Assembly (NCBI GenBank): GCA_009733715.1
Contig: WMKJ01000011.1
Coordinates: forward strand, 62,001-126,000
Reading direction: 5' to 3'
DNA from: Herpomyces periplanetae
Lineage: Eukaryota > Ascomycota > Laboulbeniomycetes > Herpomycetales > Herpomycetaceae
Length of the DNA: 64,000 nucleotides
Part shown: positions 1-13,600 of the stretch, piece by piece
Position numbering within the stretch: position 1 is the stretch's first letter
How the letters are laid out: each line of letters begins with the position of its first letter
Notes under the pieces: generated by a model
What the model was told of the DNA's origin: nothing
Database searches by the model: none
Seen by the model: the letters and a program-made list of their open reading frames with translations, nothing else
Position numbers and translations under genes: made by a program

Positions 1-969
1 ACTACGCACGCTTACTTTTACTCATTGAATTCACTTGACACTGCCCTCTGCCTCGTTTCCACGCCGTTTATCCTAGTTTACCTACCCTAGGACTCTAAGT
101 CATTCCACTCACTTTATACACATAGGCTAGCTTCTACTTGCGCTTTTCCCCGCCTTTATTTATATCATCCCAGAAATTTCATATCCGTATATGAACACAC
201 ATACATATTCTCTCTAGATTTAGGTAAACCTTTAGGTTGGTTAGTTATCGAATTGGTACACCTACTGGAAACGTACTTTATTTATCATCTACACATTATT
301 TGCAAGACTTCGCTATGCTTTACGCATGTTTCATGCAACTCGGTAGTGCATGGTCACTATGAGCCACTTTAAAAGGTCAATGAAACTTTCTCGTGTAAGC
401 CAGCCGGTCTCTGTGTACGTTGGTAGTAGATCATCATGAAAAATCATATATTATGGAGCACGGGAGAGAAAATGCATAAATAGATCAATTGGGTCGTCAG
501 ATTTACCCCACTTATATGGTATTAGTCTAAGGAATTTTTGTAGCAATTGAAAAGAAGCGATTAAAAAACGCTAGAAAGTATAGCAGCTTATCAACGTTAC
601 TAGTTGATATGCGGGTCTGTACACCAAAAAAACATTGACAAGGATGATAAGACGGTGCATGAAAGAGTGATCGTATAAAATGGTGGGCACAAAAAACACA
701 CCCTCCCTACCTTACAGTATATGGAAACTTTGAACGACAGTCCCCCACTGCACGTTACAACGTAGACAAGCGCACAAACGAATGAGTAAAAAAAACTACC
801 ACTACAACTACCACCATGAAACCCAAAAAAATGTGTGAATGAAGACTACATAATGGGAGAAAAACCCTTTCCCCCACACCCTAGCTATGCGAAAGGATAC
901 CTAAACCGAAGAAAGAAATAAACGTTAAAATACAAGAGCGCAAAAGCGCATAAAACGTTTTGCAAAGTG
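1..969. other. Left-edge region without a recognised gene
   Basis: No long or conserved reading frame is visible. The right part is the 3' flank of the minus-strand orphan gene that ends at 970. Nothing else can be supported. Confidence 0.5.
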
Positions 970-2355
970 TCAGTAAACTAAATTCAAGCGTTGGGCACGA
1001 CGTCGAGTTAACATTCCGGTTATATTAGTTGGACCGATGACCAGATCTGTTGAGGGTGGAAGCGGATAAGCAGAAGGATCACGAACGGATGATGATGAAG
1101 TAGGAGACGAGATAATGTAGCCATGACTAACATGGGCTTGTGAATAAGATGATGAGGGCGGTGATGATGGGGAAGAGGATAGGGAAATATTTTGAAATCG
1201 GCGGAGGCGTAAAACACAGGATTCCAGTCCATCGGAATCGTGGATATGATAATCAGAAGATGAGCAGTTGATCGGATCGTCCATATCAGATGTAACATCG
1301 ACATCAGCCTCCAGTGGCGGTAACGGTAATGAATTAGTGTTGGAATCAGCTGTTACCGACAAGCTTAAAGACGATTCGGACGTTCGTTGGTCCATAATAG
1401 ACATGGAAGCGTTAAAGTGTACGGAATGATCACTAGTGTAAAACCAATTTGATGGACTAGCTTGTACGAATGGTTGACTTGTAAAGTTCCCATATTCCGG
1501 CTCACAACAATACCGACGATGACGACGATGACAGCGATGGTGGTGCCGACAAATTGGTAGTGTAGTAGCGTCGTTAACAAGGGCGGCAGTGGTTGTGGTT
1601 GTGGTGGTAGATTCATGAAAATACTTTTGTCGACGTTTTCTGCGCTTGCGCTCTTTTAATTTATCCATGCAATGCGGTATAAAATCGCCACGATGTTCGA
1701 CACCGCTAACACAGGCATGATAAATGCGAAAAAATTGTCGAACTCGCTCAACATTTTGACCGTACCTTCGAATTGCCAGTAGTGAAATTGCTGCATCAAG
1801 TTCACCGCCGTGAATTCGTTTAATGTAACTAAAATTAATAGCTTTACCAATTTCCCTGACAACTTCTTCCACAAATTGTCTTGCATAACTTGGTGATACA
1901 GATATCTTCCATCGGGACGAAGCTCCACTACAACCTCCGCCACTTCGGCACTGACCACGTTCTGCACTTCCTGTTCGTTCTTCGAAGCAATTTTGGTAAA
2001 TGTTTGACTTTCCCAAACTACATTTTACACTTTTATGCCGTATATTTCCAATTTCCACCCCTTCCTTGAACGACCCGCTGTCAATTATGCCGTAGTTATC
2101 ATTATCGTTGTCCTTATCATTATCGTAATACTGACAATGAGATGGACAACTTTGCTCTTTTTTTTCCAGCGTTGATTTCCTCTCCTCTACTTTATCTCCA
2201 TTCGCTAGAGTTGCTGCCGCTGCTGCTGCCGCTGCTGCAACGACTGCTACTCTCTCGACGCTTGGATTCAGTAAATCCATTACTGATACTTTTGTCGTTA
2301 CCATTGTTGATTTGGCGGAACTTTTACCATCGTCTTCATGACATGATAAGCGCAT
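970..2355 (-). CDS. Orphan protein, 461 aa, with a basic segment
   Basis: Single open frame from an ATG at 2355 to a stop at 970. I do not recognise the family. Visible features: a run of nine alanines near residues 40-50, an Asp/Asn-rich stretch, and one segment that looks folded (about residues 150-235, beginning ISVSPSYARQFVEEVVREIG). This is followed directly by a strongly basic stretch (KERKRRKRRQK) that could be a nuclear localisation signal. Next come a Thr run and a His/Arg/Cys-rich patch, then a long Ser-rich tail ending in another basic patch (RRRAQR). The mix of one compact region and disordered, basic flanks suits a nuclear regulatory protein, but that is inference. It lies downstream of the zinc-cluster regulator on the same strand, 742 bp away. 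Confidence 0.6.
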   Translation of the reverse strand: MRLSCHEDDGKSSAKSTMVTTKVSVMDLLNPSVERVAVVAAAAAAAAATLANGDKVEERKSTLEKKEQSCPSHCQYYDNDKDNDNDNYGIIDSGSFKEGVEIGNIRHKSVKCSLGKSNIYQNCFEERTGSAERGQCRSGGGCSGASSRWKISVSPSYARQFVEEVVREIGKAINFSYIKRIHGGELDAAISLLAIRRYGQNVERVRQFFRIYHACVSGVEHRGDFIPHCMDKLKERKRRKRRQKYFHESTTTTTTTAALVNDATTLPICRHHHRCHRRHRRYCCEPEYGNFTSQPFVQASPSNWFYTSDHSVHFNASMSIMDQRTSESSLSLSVTADSNTNSLPLPPLEADVDVTSDMDDPINCSSSDYHIHDSDGLESCVLRLRRFQNISLSSSPSSPPSSSYSQAHVSHGYIISSPTSSSSVRDPSAYPLPPSTDLVIGPTNITGMLTRRRAQRLNLVY

Positions 2356-3097
2356 GGTTCAACGTTAACAACTTTTCCGCTGTCCAGGACTCGATTATTT
2401 GGATCTGCCTGGATAGTTTAATCGTAACATTCGTTAATCGTTCAAGTCCGTTATATATATACATATATATCATGCTTTGTGCTAGAATTCTTTTTTAGTG
2501 TTAGCATTAGGTATTCCGTTTTCTTTGTCCGTACAAAGTTTTAAATGACTTCACACCCCACTCCGGTGAGTTATAGTTTTGGTATTTGTTCTCCTTGACA
2601 CCTAGACATACGAGAACCTATGCACAAATATTCCCCTGAGTAGTTCAACTTATCACTCCAACTCCAAAAAAAAATGCCACAAAGTGGACCACCAGTTCAC
2701 ACCCCTTAACTTTTTTGTTCCAAATAAAGATTTCGTGCACTTGAAGGGTATGTTAAGCATATACTCGTACGTAGTTATATATACGCCGGGTAATCCATCA
2801 AGATGTATATAGGGGCAGTATTAAAGAAAAATTCAATAACAAAAAAATAAATCTCATGGCCTGATGAATGCTGGACTGGACCGCCAAACAGCCAAAGCTG
2901 AACCGCGGTCATTCTGAACAATTTAAATATCCGAGGTCCAAGTTTCCGGACAGGCTACTCCACGAATACATTGAAAAAGTGTGTTATCAGTGTCTCCGCT
3001 ACCATCATTATCGTTCACATGTATATGAATAAGTGTGAACATCATATTGAATCAAGCTAAATGGCAAATGTGTAAGATTTGCCATTCACAGTAATTG
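2356..3097. other. Intergenic region between two minus-strand genes
   Basis: Serves as the upstream region of the 461-aa gene and the 3' flank of the regulator gene. It contains short TA runs (around 2450-2470 and 2775) but no coding signal that I can support. Confidence 0.5.
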
Positions 3098-6000
3098 CTA
3101 GAACTTAAAGCGTGCGTCATTAAGAATCCCCTCTTCTGAATCAAATACAGTTAGCGGCCATATACGATCAATAACCGGCATTGGTATGTTATCGGGAACC
3201 ATAAGGTCATTTGTGGTTAAAACATTTGCGGCTTTAAAGTTTACGGCAGCTTCGCTAGCCTGAACTGCCAGTGCCATAGCATGGTGATGTGCGTCGACAT
3301 GCATAGAATGATGGATATCCGGTACAGTTCCAGTTACAGCTGTTAAACTTCGTTGTAGGCCACTGCAATTAGAGTATCTGTTAACGTCCACTGCAGCGGA
3401 AGCAGCGGTGGTTAATTCAGGTACATTCATATCGGATCGACTACCATCACAGTTCATGGCCATAAAGTGACCTAACATGGAATCTGTCCGGGTATGTTGA
3501 TCAACTTCAAATGATGTGATATGTTGTCCCGTTTCAATGGGATTATCGTCCCTTTGACAATTATTGACATGTGAACCAACATTAGTTGCTCTTCGTGCAA
3601 CATTCCTACGTTCACCATTAAAAACAGCCAATTCCGATCTCTCAAATTCCTCTAGCATTCTTGTCGTTGTTGCATCAGCTTCAGCTTGTACAAGGATTCG
3701 TTTCTGGGCTTCTTCCACTTTAGCCTCGGTGTCAATCACAGCCGCTGCTGTTCTAATACTGGTTACCGTTTCTACTGACGATGTTGATGTTACTAGCAAT
3801 GACGTGGTAGAATCATTTCCCCCGCTCATTTCAATTGGACTAGAAACGGCACCCGATGAGGGTGAAAGGAATAAATCCGAAGTGATTACCGGCAATTCAG
3901 CCGGAGGGGTTATTTTGGGTCCGGAATCTCGATTAATCATTGCGTAAACGGGTGACAAGTGGCAGCACATTCCAGCGGCATTCTTTGGAACTACCTTATG
4001 TAGCCATTCAACCCATTCATCACATCCGACCTTAAACAAAGTTTCCGGTGCATTCTTGAAGGGTAAACTTGCACCGAGTATACGTGACCCTGTACTACTT
4101 CCTACTTGTCTAAATTGTGGTAGCACATTGTTAACTTTTCCGTTAAATCTTTCTCCACTTTGATGTAAAGAAATAGCTCCTCCAGGTGGTTCACTCTCTC
4201 GCGCTCCACTTTCACAAGTTCCGGAAAACATTTCATTTGATTTAGCTCCAGTATTACACTCTTTACTTGGTATGGCTGACACTGCAGTGGATGGTGGAGC
4301 AGCAGCTACAACAGTTGCTAATTGAGCGTTTGTATGCGCTTCAATAATTGAGCAAGGTGATGAGTCCGGGGTGCTGTACTGAGAATCGCTCATAGAATGA
4401 TAAGACGTAGGTAAACCCACTAAACCAGAATCGGAAAAATCCAGTACGCAGTCCTTTAGTGCAGTGGTAAAAAGAATTTTATCCCTTCGTTTGGGTGATT
4501 CAATTAAATCTTGAGCGGCTGAATTAAGCATCATTTCTGTATAGGAAGATTCAAGGTGTAATAATTCCGATTTGGCCTTTTCACATAACTCGTTGTCCGA
4601 TGAGTTGGCTCTTTTGTTAATTTTCCCCTTAACGATTCCATCGCCTCTTACGGTCGTTTTTGGTAAAGCTTCGATTGAAAACTTTGGGATATTGTTGGTT
4701 GTTTTGGTTAAAGTCGTTGTACCATTAGATTCACCAATAGTAAAGTTACCTTTGAATGACTCGGTTAATCCAGTTGTTGAATTTATATTTGCAGCTCTAT
4801 CGTTAAATTCCACACTGATTCTTTCACCAGGAGAAGTGCATGGTAACTCTATGGAATTATTGACAACTATTGAAGATGATTGATTATCGTTTCCTCCAAC
4901 GTTTGCAGGAGCAATAACCATATCAATCATTTCTAAAGCCTCCCTTGTATATTCCATTTGTTTTAGCATTGGTTCAGCAATGATTCTTAATCCGTTCATA
5001 ATTATACCATGAACAAAAGTTTTTAATTGACTCGTTAATGCTAAATCCACATTCCCATCATAGGTTAGAATAAATATTTTGGTTATAGTAAAAAAATTAA
5101 TATCACGGTAACTTACCCAACATTTGGCCGACTTCTTCGATAATTTTTAGCCATCTGTTCATATCCGACTTCAGCTTGCTAAACTGAGTAGGGGTAAATT
5201 GAGCTTTGAAATGGTTTTGTATAAATAGCACGGTTATAATAGCAGATAGTATCACACTGACGTTTATCCACGGCGCATCAAGACATTTATATATAACCAT
5301 TTGGGATAATAAATCTAACATTTCATTTGCAGCGCCCAAGCACATAGCATAGCTTGCAGATATTTCAGTTTGATTATCCGATAAACAACGAGCGGGATGT
5401 CGTACCATTAAACGAAGTTCACATTCCCAAAATGATATATAAAGACCGAATATTCGATCTTCCTCGACAGCACGTTCAATTTGGCCAAGATCATCGGGTA
5501 CATGAGCTCGTGCTACGCGAATTTCTTCCTCAATGGAAAGTATTATGGAATCCAAATTATCGGGGGGTTTTAGGGAGTAAACGGTTGTGTACATTCGGGC
5601 ATAGAGTAAAGCGAATCTATGACCGACCAAAGCAACACGATACGAGCAACGACGGTACTCGGGAAGACCAGCTTCTGATGGAAGGGCGTCTTCCATTGGT
5701 TCAGGCAATTCACAATCAATATCGTCTTCTCGTATCATTAACGGCTGTCCTAAATGACCCCCGACATTCACTAGCAAGGAGTGTAAACTCCACCATACAC
5801 GCTTACACATTTCAACGTAAAGGGAATTGTGACCAACTGCATCCGACTTGGGCCATGTTTTAGCAGACCGATGTAAACCCAAGCCCATGGCGACACACAC
5901 TACAGAATTAGTGACAAGCCATACTAAACCAGGCTTGAGAAAATTTCGTAGATACAAGCATAGTAAACTTAAGGCTTGAAGATCACGAAGGGTTTGACTT

Positions 6001-7535
6001 TGAATTAGCTCATAGAAGAAACTGACGGAGTATTCATAATGACCGTAAGATTGTTGTAGGGCATCAGAGCTAGAGTTTCTAATGGCATATTGAAATTTGA
6101 GCATTGCCAGAACCATGTGAATTATAACAGCTTCCCAAGGTTTTGGGGAAAATCCTGGATCGCGGTATATACGGGTAAACAAGTGAACTAGTTCGGGCTT
6201 GTGAACAACGGGGAAGTAGGCATGAATGAAACGGAAAAACCAGTCGACGTAAATTAAAGCTTTACGTTCATTCTCGGGCATGGGTAACGGGGTAGGTCGA
6301 GGAGTTCGTCCGGTGGCTATGTTAAAAAAGGTAGTGAACGATTGAGGGCTATCCTCCGTAGTGTCATCCTTTACGAATTTTGAAAGATCAATGTTCATAC
6401 CCAGTATTGATAGACGGGCATCAGCTACGGTACTTTGACCCATACTTTGGACGAAGTTATCCACAAATATATTGGCGTAATCATCGTTGTTTGGTTCGAG
6501 TACGGGAAACTTGCCGAATCTGACACGGGAACCTATGCGCTGGTCTTGAAAATCCGTTGGAACGGGACCGTTTATGACACCGTTCATTTTAGGAGCGTAA
6601 CGCCTCGTTAAAGAGAATTCCGTGCTACGATTGTCTGGATTGTCAAGAGTGAGTTTCGTGGGAGAAGGTATTGCATCGATATCCATAGGATATGACATGG
6701 TTGGATTGGATAGTAAATCGGCAGAATTGACATTCTCGCCTAGATCTTGTAATCTGCGTTCACGTTCAGCTAAGCGCATACGGAGTGCCTGATTCTCTAT
6801 TTCTAGACGATCCGTGTGGCCCCGCACAGTAGCACGACCGGTTATGCGATCGGTGGTACGACATGGGGAGTTGTTTTGCAAACAAGGGGCACATCCGCCG
6901 GGAGCCGAGTCGCATTTTATTTTTCGACTCTAGTAAAAGTTGAGGAAGACCACGAGTGTTAGCGGTTTACACATACATCCACACTAACCCACGCACAAAC
7001 GGAAATTTCAAGATGAAGAGCAGGGTTGACGAGAGATTCACATATACAAATGATGGCTGTAGAAAATCAGGAAGTAAAATGAAAAAGATACACGACCACG
7101 TTTAACGTTGTCGGGTAGCATAGGTTAAAGCGGGGGTGTTACATGGTTAGATTGAAAACAAAGTTTGGTAAAATGTAGAGGGGAGGGATAAAAGTTTAGA
7201 GTGGAAGTAAAAGGATGTAGTAGACTAATAAGAGGAGCGGGTAATAGAGAGTGGACGAAGAGAAAGAATTATGGGGAGAGGGAGGGAGGAAGGGGAACAG
7301 AAGAAGGGAATCTTACCTTGCACCGATCACAGGCTTGTCCGGTTCGGGTAGAGTTCGAGAGTCGTTTTCGAGCGGAAACGTTGTATTCATCGGAAGATCT
7401 TTTGGCGAGTTTGACACAATCTGGAGAGGGATGTTTTATTGATAAAGAACGTTTAGTAGAATGACGAGGTGGAGTGCAGAGAGTGTCAAGATTGGAAACA
7501 ATTGGAACTATGGTGGATAAAGCGGGAGGTTCCAT
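3098..7535 (-). CDS. Zn2Cys6 transcription factor with fungal_trans domain, 1,324 aa
   Basis: Three exons: 7535-7317, 6929-5117 and 5040-3098; the spliced length divides by three. Intron 1 (6930-7316, 387 nt) cuts the zinc cluster after CDRCK; joining the exons restores six cysteines at residues 69, 72, 79, 86, 89 and 96 with spacing C-x2-C-x6-C-x6-C-x2-C-x6-C. Intron 2 (5041-5116, 76 nt, donor GTAAGT) lies near residue 678. After the cluster comes a leucine/glutamate-rich linker typical of a dimerising coiled coil, then a fungal-specific transcription factor domain (about residues 295-600), including a VWWSL segment and a LGQPLMIREDDIDCELPEP motif. The last 640 residues are Ser/Thr-rich and look disordered, making the protein long for its family. 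The cluster shows it is a DNA-binding nuclear regulator; its target pathway cannot be read from the sequence. Confidence 0.92.
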
Positions 7536-10500
7536 AATGAAGTGAAGAATATGGAGAATTGATGACGTTTCATACGAAAGAATTGAGATGTTGGCGTATA
7601 AAAAGAAGAAAGAGAAGGGTATGGGAAAGGGAGAAGAAGAGAATAGAGAGGTGAAGGGAAGTAGATAGGGCGAATAAGGATTGGTGAAGGGAAAGGGCAG
7701 AGAAAAGGCAAATGAGCAGGTTAATGAGAGAAGCCCTTTGAGGGAAAGATCAATTTCACGGGATAGAAAGGTTGAATGATGATTATAAGGTTTAGAAGAG
7801 GTTTAGTTGACAGCGGTCACATATCAATGATGAAGAGAAGGAGGAGGAAGAAGAAAAGTTAGGATGAAAGGTGTAAGGAACGGGTAAACCAGTCATAGAG
7901 CATTATTAGTTACGAAATGATATAAATGAAGGATGAGTGGAAGATGGTATATGGATGGATGGGATATATGGGAAATTGGAGGAGAAGTAGTATGATGAAT
8001 TGTACGATTTGAAAGAGGCAAAGTTATTAAAAGTAGGAGATAAGGAGGATGGAGAAGATTAGAGGGGAAGATGTGTGATAGTGAATGATGAAGTTAGGGT
8101 AAAAGAGTTTGTAGATGGAGATCCTCGGAAGCTTTGAAGAGCTAGTTGATAAGGAAAATGTAAGCAAGAATGAAGAAAGATGATGGATTGGGTTGAGGGG
8201 GAGTTGAAGAAGCTATAGAGTGTTAAGGTAACAAATCATTGGATATTGGTAAGGAGGGAAAAGAGTGTATAGGTGAGGAAGTGTTAAAAAGAAGGGTTTA
8301 GTTAAAGTGTATAAAAGAGAAGATTGATAGGCATGATAGTTTTGTAGAAAGGATAAAATAAAATAGAATGAAAAGTGTGTATAAGGAAGTAGTAAAGCTA
8401 CATGTAGAAAAGAGTAGGCCAATGCGGATGGAGGAGGGAAAGATATAATTATAATTGTGAGTTGACATGGAAGACCTGCTGGGATAAGGTTACAGTAACA
8501 GTTACAGATGAGCGAGCGAGGGAGGGAGAAAGTAGATGTCCAAGTGAAATGTCCGAAACATTAACAAGGCGAAAAGAGGGACAGGTTAACAGTCAATTCG
8601 AAACAAGGAATTAGTAATGGAAGAAAAGTGAAAAAAAGACGTTGTCAAGACGTGAAGAACGATGGAACGGGAAAAGAGAGAGCTAGACTTGGGTAAGTTG
8701 GTAAAAATGTTAGTCGAGAAAAGTTGAGCAAGTTTAGCATCACAAGACACCACACCGGGTGAGGTATAGACCAAGTGGGGAGAAGGGTAGACTGGTTAAT
8801 ACGTTTCATGTAGATGAGCAGTAGGGGTGGAGTGGAATGGGGTGGAGTGGGATAGGATGGGATGGGTAAGGGTTAGTGGAATTGTGGTAACGGGGGCGTT
8901 AAAGAAGGGTTGGTGATGGTGGTTGTAGATGAAAAGGGAATATCAAGAATGGGTGGAAAAAATGGTTAAGGAGATGATGGAGATTTGGTAGAATGAGACA
9001 TAAGAATAATTAATACAGAAAAGTGATTTGGAGAGAGATGGATTGAACGGGGACGAAGAAGTTCATACGATGTGTGGACATGGATATGGAAAAGTGTAAA
9101 CTAGGACGATTTACTGACTTGATGATGGTGATGTAAAGGTGAAGGGGAGAAGGTAGAATGAATTGTTAGGCTGGTGTATTGGAGAGAAGTTTTACGAAAG
9201 TAATGGGATAAGATTTAATGATTAATTTGGAGAATGTGTAGATGGGAGGGCTACTGGGGAAGGATAAGAAAGGGTTTTAACATGAGGGAGAAATGAATGG
9301 GATGAACGAAGATGAAAACAGGCTAAATGAAGATACCAAACGAATGGATTAATTTATTGACTAGCAAGCGGCAAAGGTTGACTTGTCGGAGTTTACGAGA
9401 TACTTGGATGGATAAATGAAGTGTAAAGAATGGAGAAATAGTGATTTCGAGTAAACTTTATCATTTGTTAAACGTTTGCCACAGCGCGACGATTTTGGGA
9501 TATGGTGATAATGGAAAAGCCAGAGGACCTTTAGTGTTTGGAAGAATGAACGGATTGGGGTAAGAGTCACGTAAGTGATGGAGAAGTTATAATAAATAAT
9601 AATCCCTGAACGGATTAGGCATTAAAAGGATTTAGACGAGAAGATGGTGATGAGGTTGATGGGAACGGTAAACAACAAAGGCTTTTTGCATTCTGTAGAT
9701 CTACTTTACAAACATGTTTAAAGGAGTCGGGCAGAGGAAAACAATGATAAGCAAGGATTAAAGCAATAATTGTGACAGTCAAAGGTGCAAATGTCGAGAG
9801 AATCGATTGGGGAGAAACAACCCCGGATTTATGGGGAATTAAAGGTTTACAGGTATAATTTACACGATACAATAAAGGGATATCAGGAAACGAATACGTT
9901 ATACATAAAGTTTAGGGCTCACGGTGATGATGATCCCGATTAACATATCCACATTTATCAAGTGCCAACGAGGTTGTAGGCTAATGAACTGTGTGAGTCA
10001 GGGAGTTTAGTTATGGTGATGATCCCATCAACCGTCAAAGTTTAGCGTGATAGATATAATTGAGAGATGGTTCATGGGGGAAACAGATGGATCAATTTTG
10101 AAAGTTATAAGTATTAAGGAAAAAACACCCCACTTTAACATTAAACCGGTCAGATGGATGTTTGACGGGGGATAAGATCATTCGATGAATCAAGTTGACA
10201 GGCTTATCGCAAACGAATATTATTCCCTACCTATACTTTAGCGTCATTTACAAGGGATGAAGCGAGAAGGGGAAGAAGAGGGCAAATTTAATCAAAAGGA
10301 AAATCTAGGAATAGAATCATCCATTCAAGGTCATTTAGAACATCTGGAGGTAAATGTAAAAGCAATCGGATCATGGCTAAACCGGCGATTCTGAGCAATG
10401 GGTGAAGATGCAAATGAATCAATTCAGAGAGTAATTTAATGTTAGGTTAATTGGAATTAATGCGGTTCAGCTTGACCCGATCAGGGCAATCAATCATGGT

Positions 10501-10630
10501 TGTGGACGGGATAATCATGTTATGAAAAGGCAAGTCGAGAGATTCCATTTGGTGTGATGTAAAATGGTTAATCTCCAGATGATAATTCCACAGATTGAAA
10601 TATCCCACTTGGTGGTAATATACTTGTTAT
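7536..10630. other. Gene-free, purine-rich upstream region of the regulator gene
   Basis: From 7,540 to about 9,600 the plus strand is dominated by G and A, so the sense strand of the minus-strand regulator is C/T-rich. The bias weakens to 10,630. Open frames here are short, lack family resemblance and follow the composition. I read it as a long promoter and leader region of the regulator. An unspliced or spliced 5' UTR is likely but not shown. Confidence 0.55.
8824..8873. repeat. G-rich pentamer repeat
   Basis: About ten degenerate pentamers of the form GGRRT/GGGAT run head to tail and end next to a telomere-like AAGGGTTAG. Runs of two to four G are spaced closely enough to allow a G-quadruplex on the plus strand. 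It may simply be the G-rich extreme of the purine-rich leader. Confidence 0.55.
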
Positions 10631-13600
10631 TTTAGGGATTGACGATCAAGCCGGCAAATCACTTTTATCGAAAACTCAGTCTATCAACCAGGCACTTATT
10701 TGTCCCGTTTCCCGCATTCCACCTCTTCAAATCCCCATTTAACTCACCCGAGAACCTACTCTCTACCAGGTCAAGCTTGCATTTTACATCCACAGCTACA
10801 CTCCATTCAAGGGACAAAGGTTTGTTTCTCGTTGAATGCAAAAATCCCCTCGTTTGCCCTTGAACTGACAGTACAAGTTCATCTAATCGTGTTCTCCCTG
10901 GTAGATCATGCTCAATTAGCTAAAATCCTCGTTAAAGTGCCTTGCAATAAGCCTCATCAGCACATGCTCAACTATACAGAGTTTACACTTGTACAATTCA
11001 ACCGTTTTCTACGCTGTGCTGTGTTCATCTATTTCTTCTTAATCCGTATTTAAACTGGCTAATCATCATTGGAACCGGATCAAGCCGAGTTAAATAGATC
11101 ATGTCTACACAAGCTCATCCATTCCAAATGGAACATTCTTATGGGACTTTGAATGTCGATTGATCCCTTCTACTACGTTAAAAGTACACTCTACTACACC
11201 GTTCATTAAACATGGTTTATTCTACGTTCTTTTTTGGGCAAATTCGCCCTTGGTTTACTCGTTAAAATCCTTCAAGCAAGACCTTGTCCACTTAAAACTG
11301 GCCAAGTCACCTTAACTGTTCGTTTGAATGAACAAAAATTAATCTCTAAATTTCCTTATCCTATCCATCTTTAACAATTATGTGCATAAAATCTTTTCCT
11401 AATTAGGAAATTTTGTCAAAAGTTTCTCTTCATTACAAAGGAAAACACTTTCATCTAGTTCCATTATCATCATCACTCTAACTTGAACAACCCTCTCATC
11501 TCTTCTACCAACTCGTATAAAATTCCATTTACAGGCATACTACTTGTAAATTTGCTTTAGAATATCATACCTACACACATCATCAACCTGTCCCCTTCTT
11601 CGTCGTGCCAGCGACTCTCCGCTATCACTACGTTTCATTGCCACTTTAATAGCCTTGGTAATACATATTAGCCTTTAGGTCTTATCATTTCATCAAATAT
11701 ACCACACCATATCATACTCTATGCCAATGAGAGAGGGTAACACTTTGAAAAACTTGTCGCCTGATCTATGACTCAATGACGGTCTGTCATAATCTTCCAA
11801 GTTCCATTCTTACACGTTTACGCATCCGTCCATGATAATCATCTTAAATCCATCAGTTATTTGGCACAGAAACGGCGTTAACGCTTCATATTTCCATTAA
11901 ATATCTTGCTTCAGTACTCATATTCACCGTTAAACTAGTCAAACCCTCATGCATTAGCTCATTTCATCTTTCTCCCCCCTTAATCCTTAGTGACATTATC
12001 TCCGTCCATCCAAAACTTTTCTTGAGTATCCATCTTATCTATTAACCTTAACGCTACTAAACTTGTTAAATCATCCAAAATATCTCCCATCCGTCCATCT
12101 TGTCTCTAACCTTCACCGTTCCCTTTGAATTTCCTTCTCTTAAGTATCTCCCCGTGTATGCTGTATTGATTAATTTATACAACTTTATCATCATTCATAC
12201 ATAAAAATCATTCCCTTCCCTTGATACCCTACTATCCCGTGGGCTGGCCCATTTCTTAATCTCAGCTCAACCTTTTCATCTTTACCTGTAGCTTTATCGT
12301 AAGAATTATCCATTTTCATATGATCAAGCAAATTTCTTTTCATTCAGTTCAGCCTATTATTTCATTAGTCAATCTAGCAAATCATTTCTCATCATAAACG
12401 TCATTCGTCATGGATTATCTTGTCTAACATCCTCCACTCGCATCAAGCATACCAATAATTCAATACTATATTATATCCTGACGTATAATACCTCTTTACT
12501 GTTAAACACTCTTGTATTCATAATCCGTGAAGTTCCGCCTTCCAGTCCATAACCACCCTCTCGCTCCCTCTCCATAACTACATATACTATACACCTATCT
12601 ACACTGCTTTACTGCACTTGAAATGTATTTCTCATCTTACATCCATCCTACCTCTAACTTATTGTACCGTTTACCTTGTCTGTCGCCATGATTTACCGAA
12701 TTCCTTGTTTTCTCTTGCTCACCTAGTTAAGTCCAATTCCTCTTTCATCTTTACCCGCCATCACTTTACCTTGCCTTGCCTTACCTTTAATGCTACATGT
12801 AATATACTCATAAGGCCGGGATGTCATGCTTCTCCCTCTTCTCTTTATTGGGCGTACGCCCAATGTCTGCTTGCAGGTCAACGTAATGCACTGTAGGGTA
12901 TATTCATGTTGATGTGCGCTATATAGGCCAATTACTCTTGACATCTCACCTCATCCTCTCGCATTCTGCTTCTTCACTCAGCTTGTTAACCCTTTTAAAT
13001 TGCCATGACCGTGCACTTTATTTACACCAATACTCATTCGGTCTAATACGTTTGTTTAGCCTAAGCTTAATCTATTAAATTTATGTATACCCGCCGCCTA
13101 AACTGTATTGCTATCCCGTTAACTTGAATAGTACACATGTCCAATTCGTGTTTCTACCTTTGCGCCCTAAACCTTTTATTTCTTGGGATCATAATAGAGT
13201 ATTATAGTAGCTTAGCTTTGACTTGAACTTTTATCTTTGGCTGACCCTTGATTCACTTCCTTAAACCCCCCAAGTCTATAACGTTCAGCTTTGTGTATTG
13301 AAATTATTAAACTATTCCAATATACATATCATTGACTGTCATTATTTATTTTTAGAGTATAAGACAACTTTGATGCTACGTATGTCCACCCGATGAACTT
13401 TGTTCGAAGCAGATAGTTAATAAAATGTCATTAACTATTTATTCACTTAGACCATTGAACCGTTAACAAACAACCTAGATCTACTACTATACTACATGAG
13501 TACTGGATTAAAATTCTGCTTCATGTCCCATGCTCCATGCCATCGCTCCCGCTCCCGCTCCCGCCGCCGTGCTGGTGTCCGCATTCGCTGACTTTGCCTT

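Noticed and set aside
7201-7464. Plus-strand frames over the first exon and intron of the zinc-cluster regulator
   Set aside because: They are antisense to an exon that supplies half of a clear zinc cluster, and their content only reflects purine-rich DNA.
10639-11053. Two overlapping plus-strand frames of 74 and 117 codons
   Set aside because: Both lie in the C/T-rich tract, overlap in different frames and show no domain or good start context.
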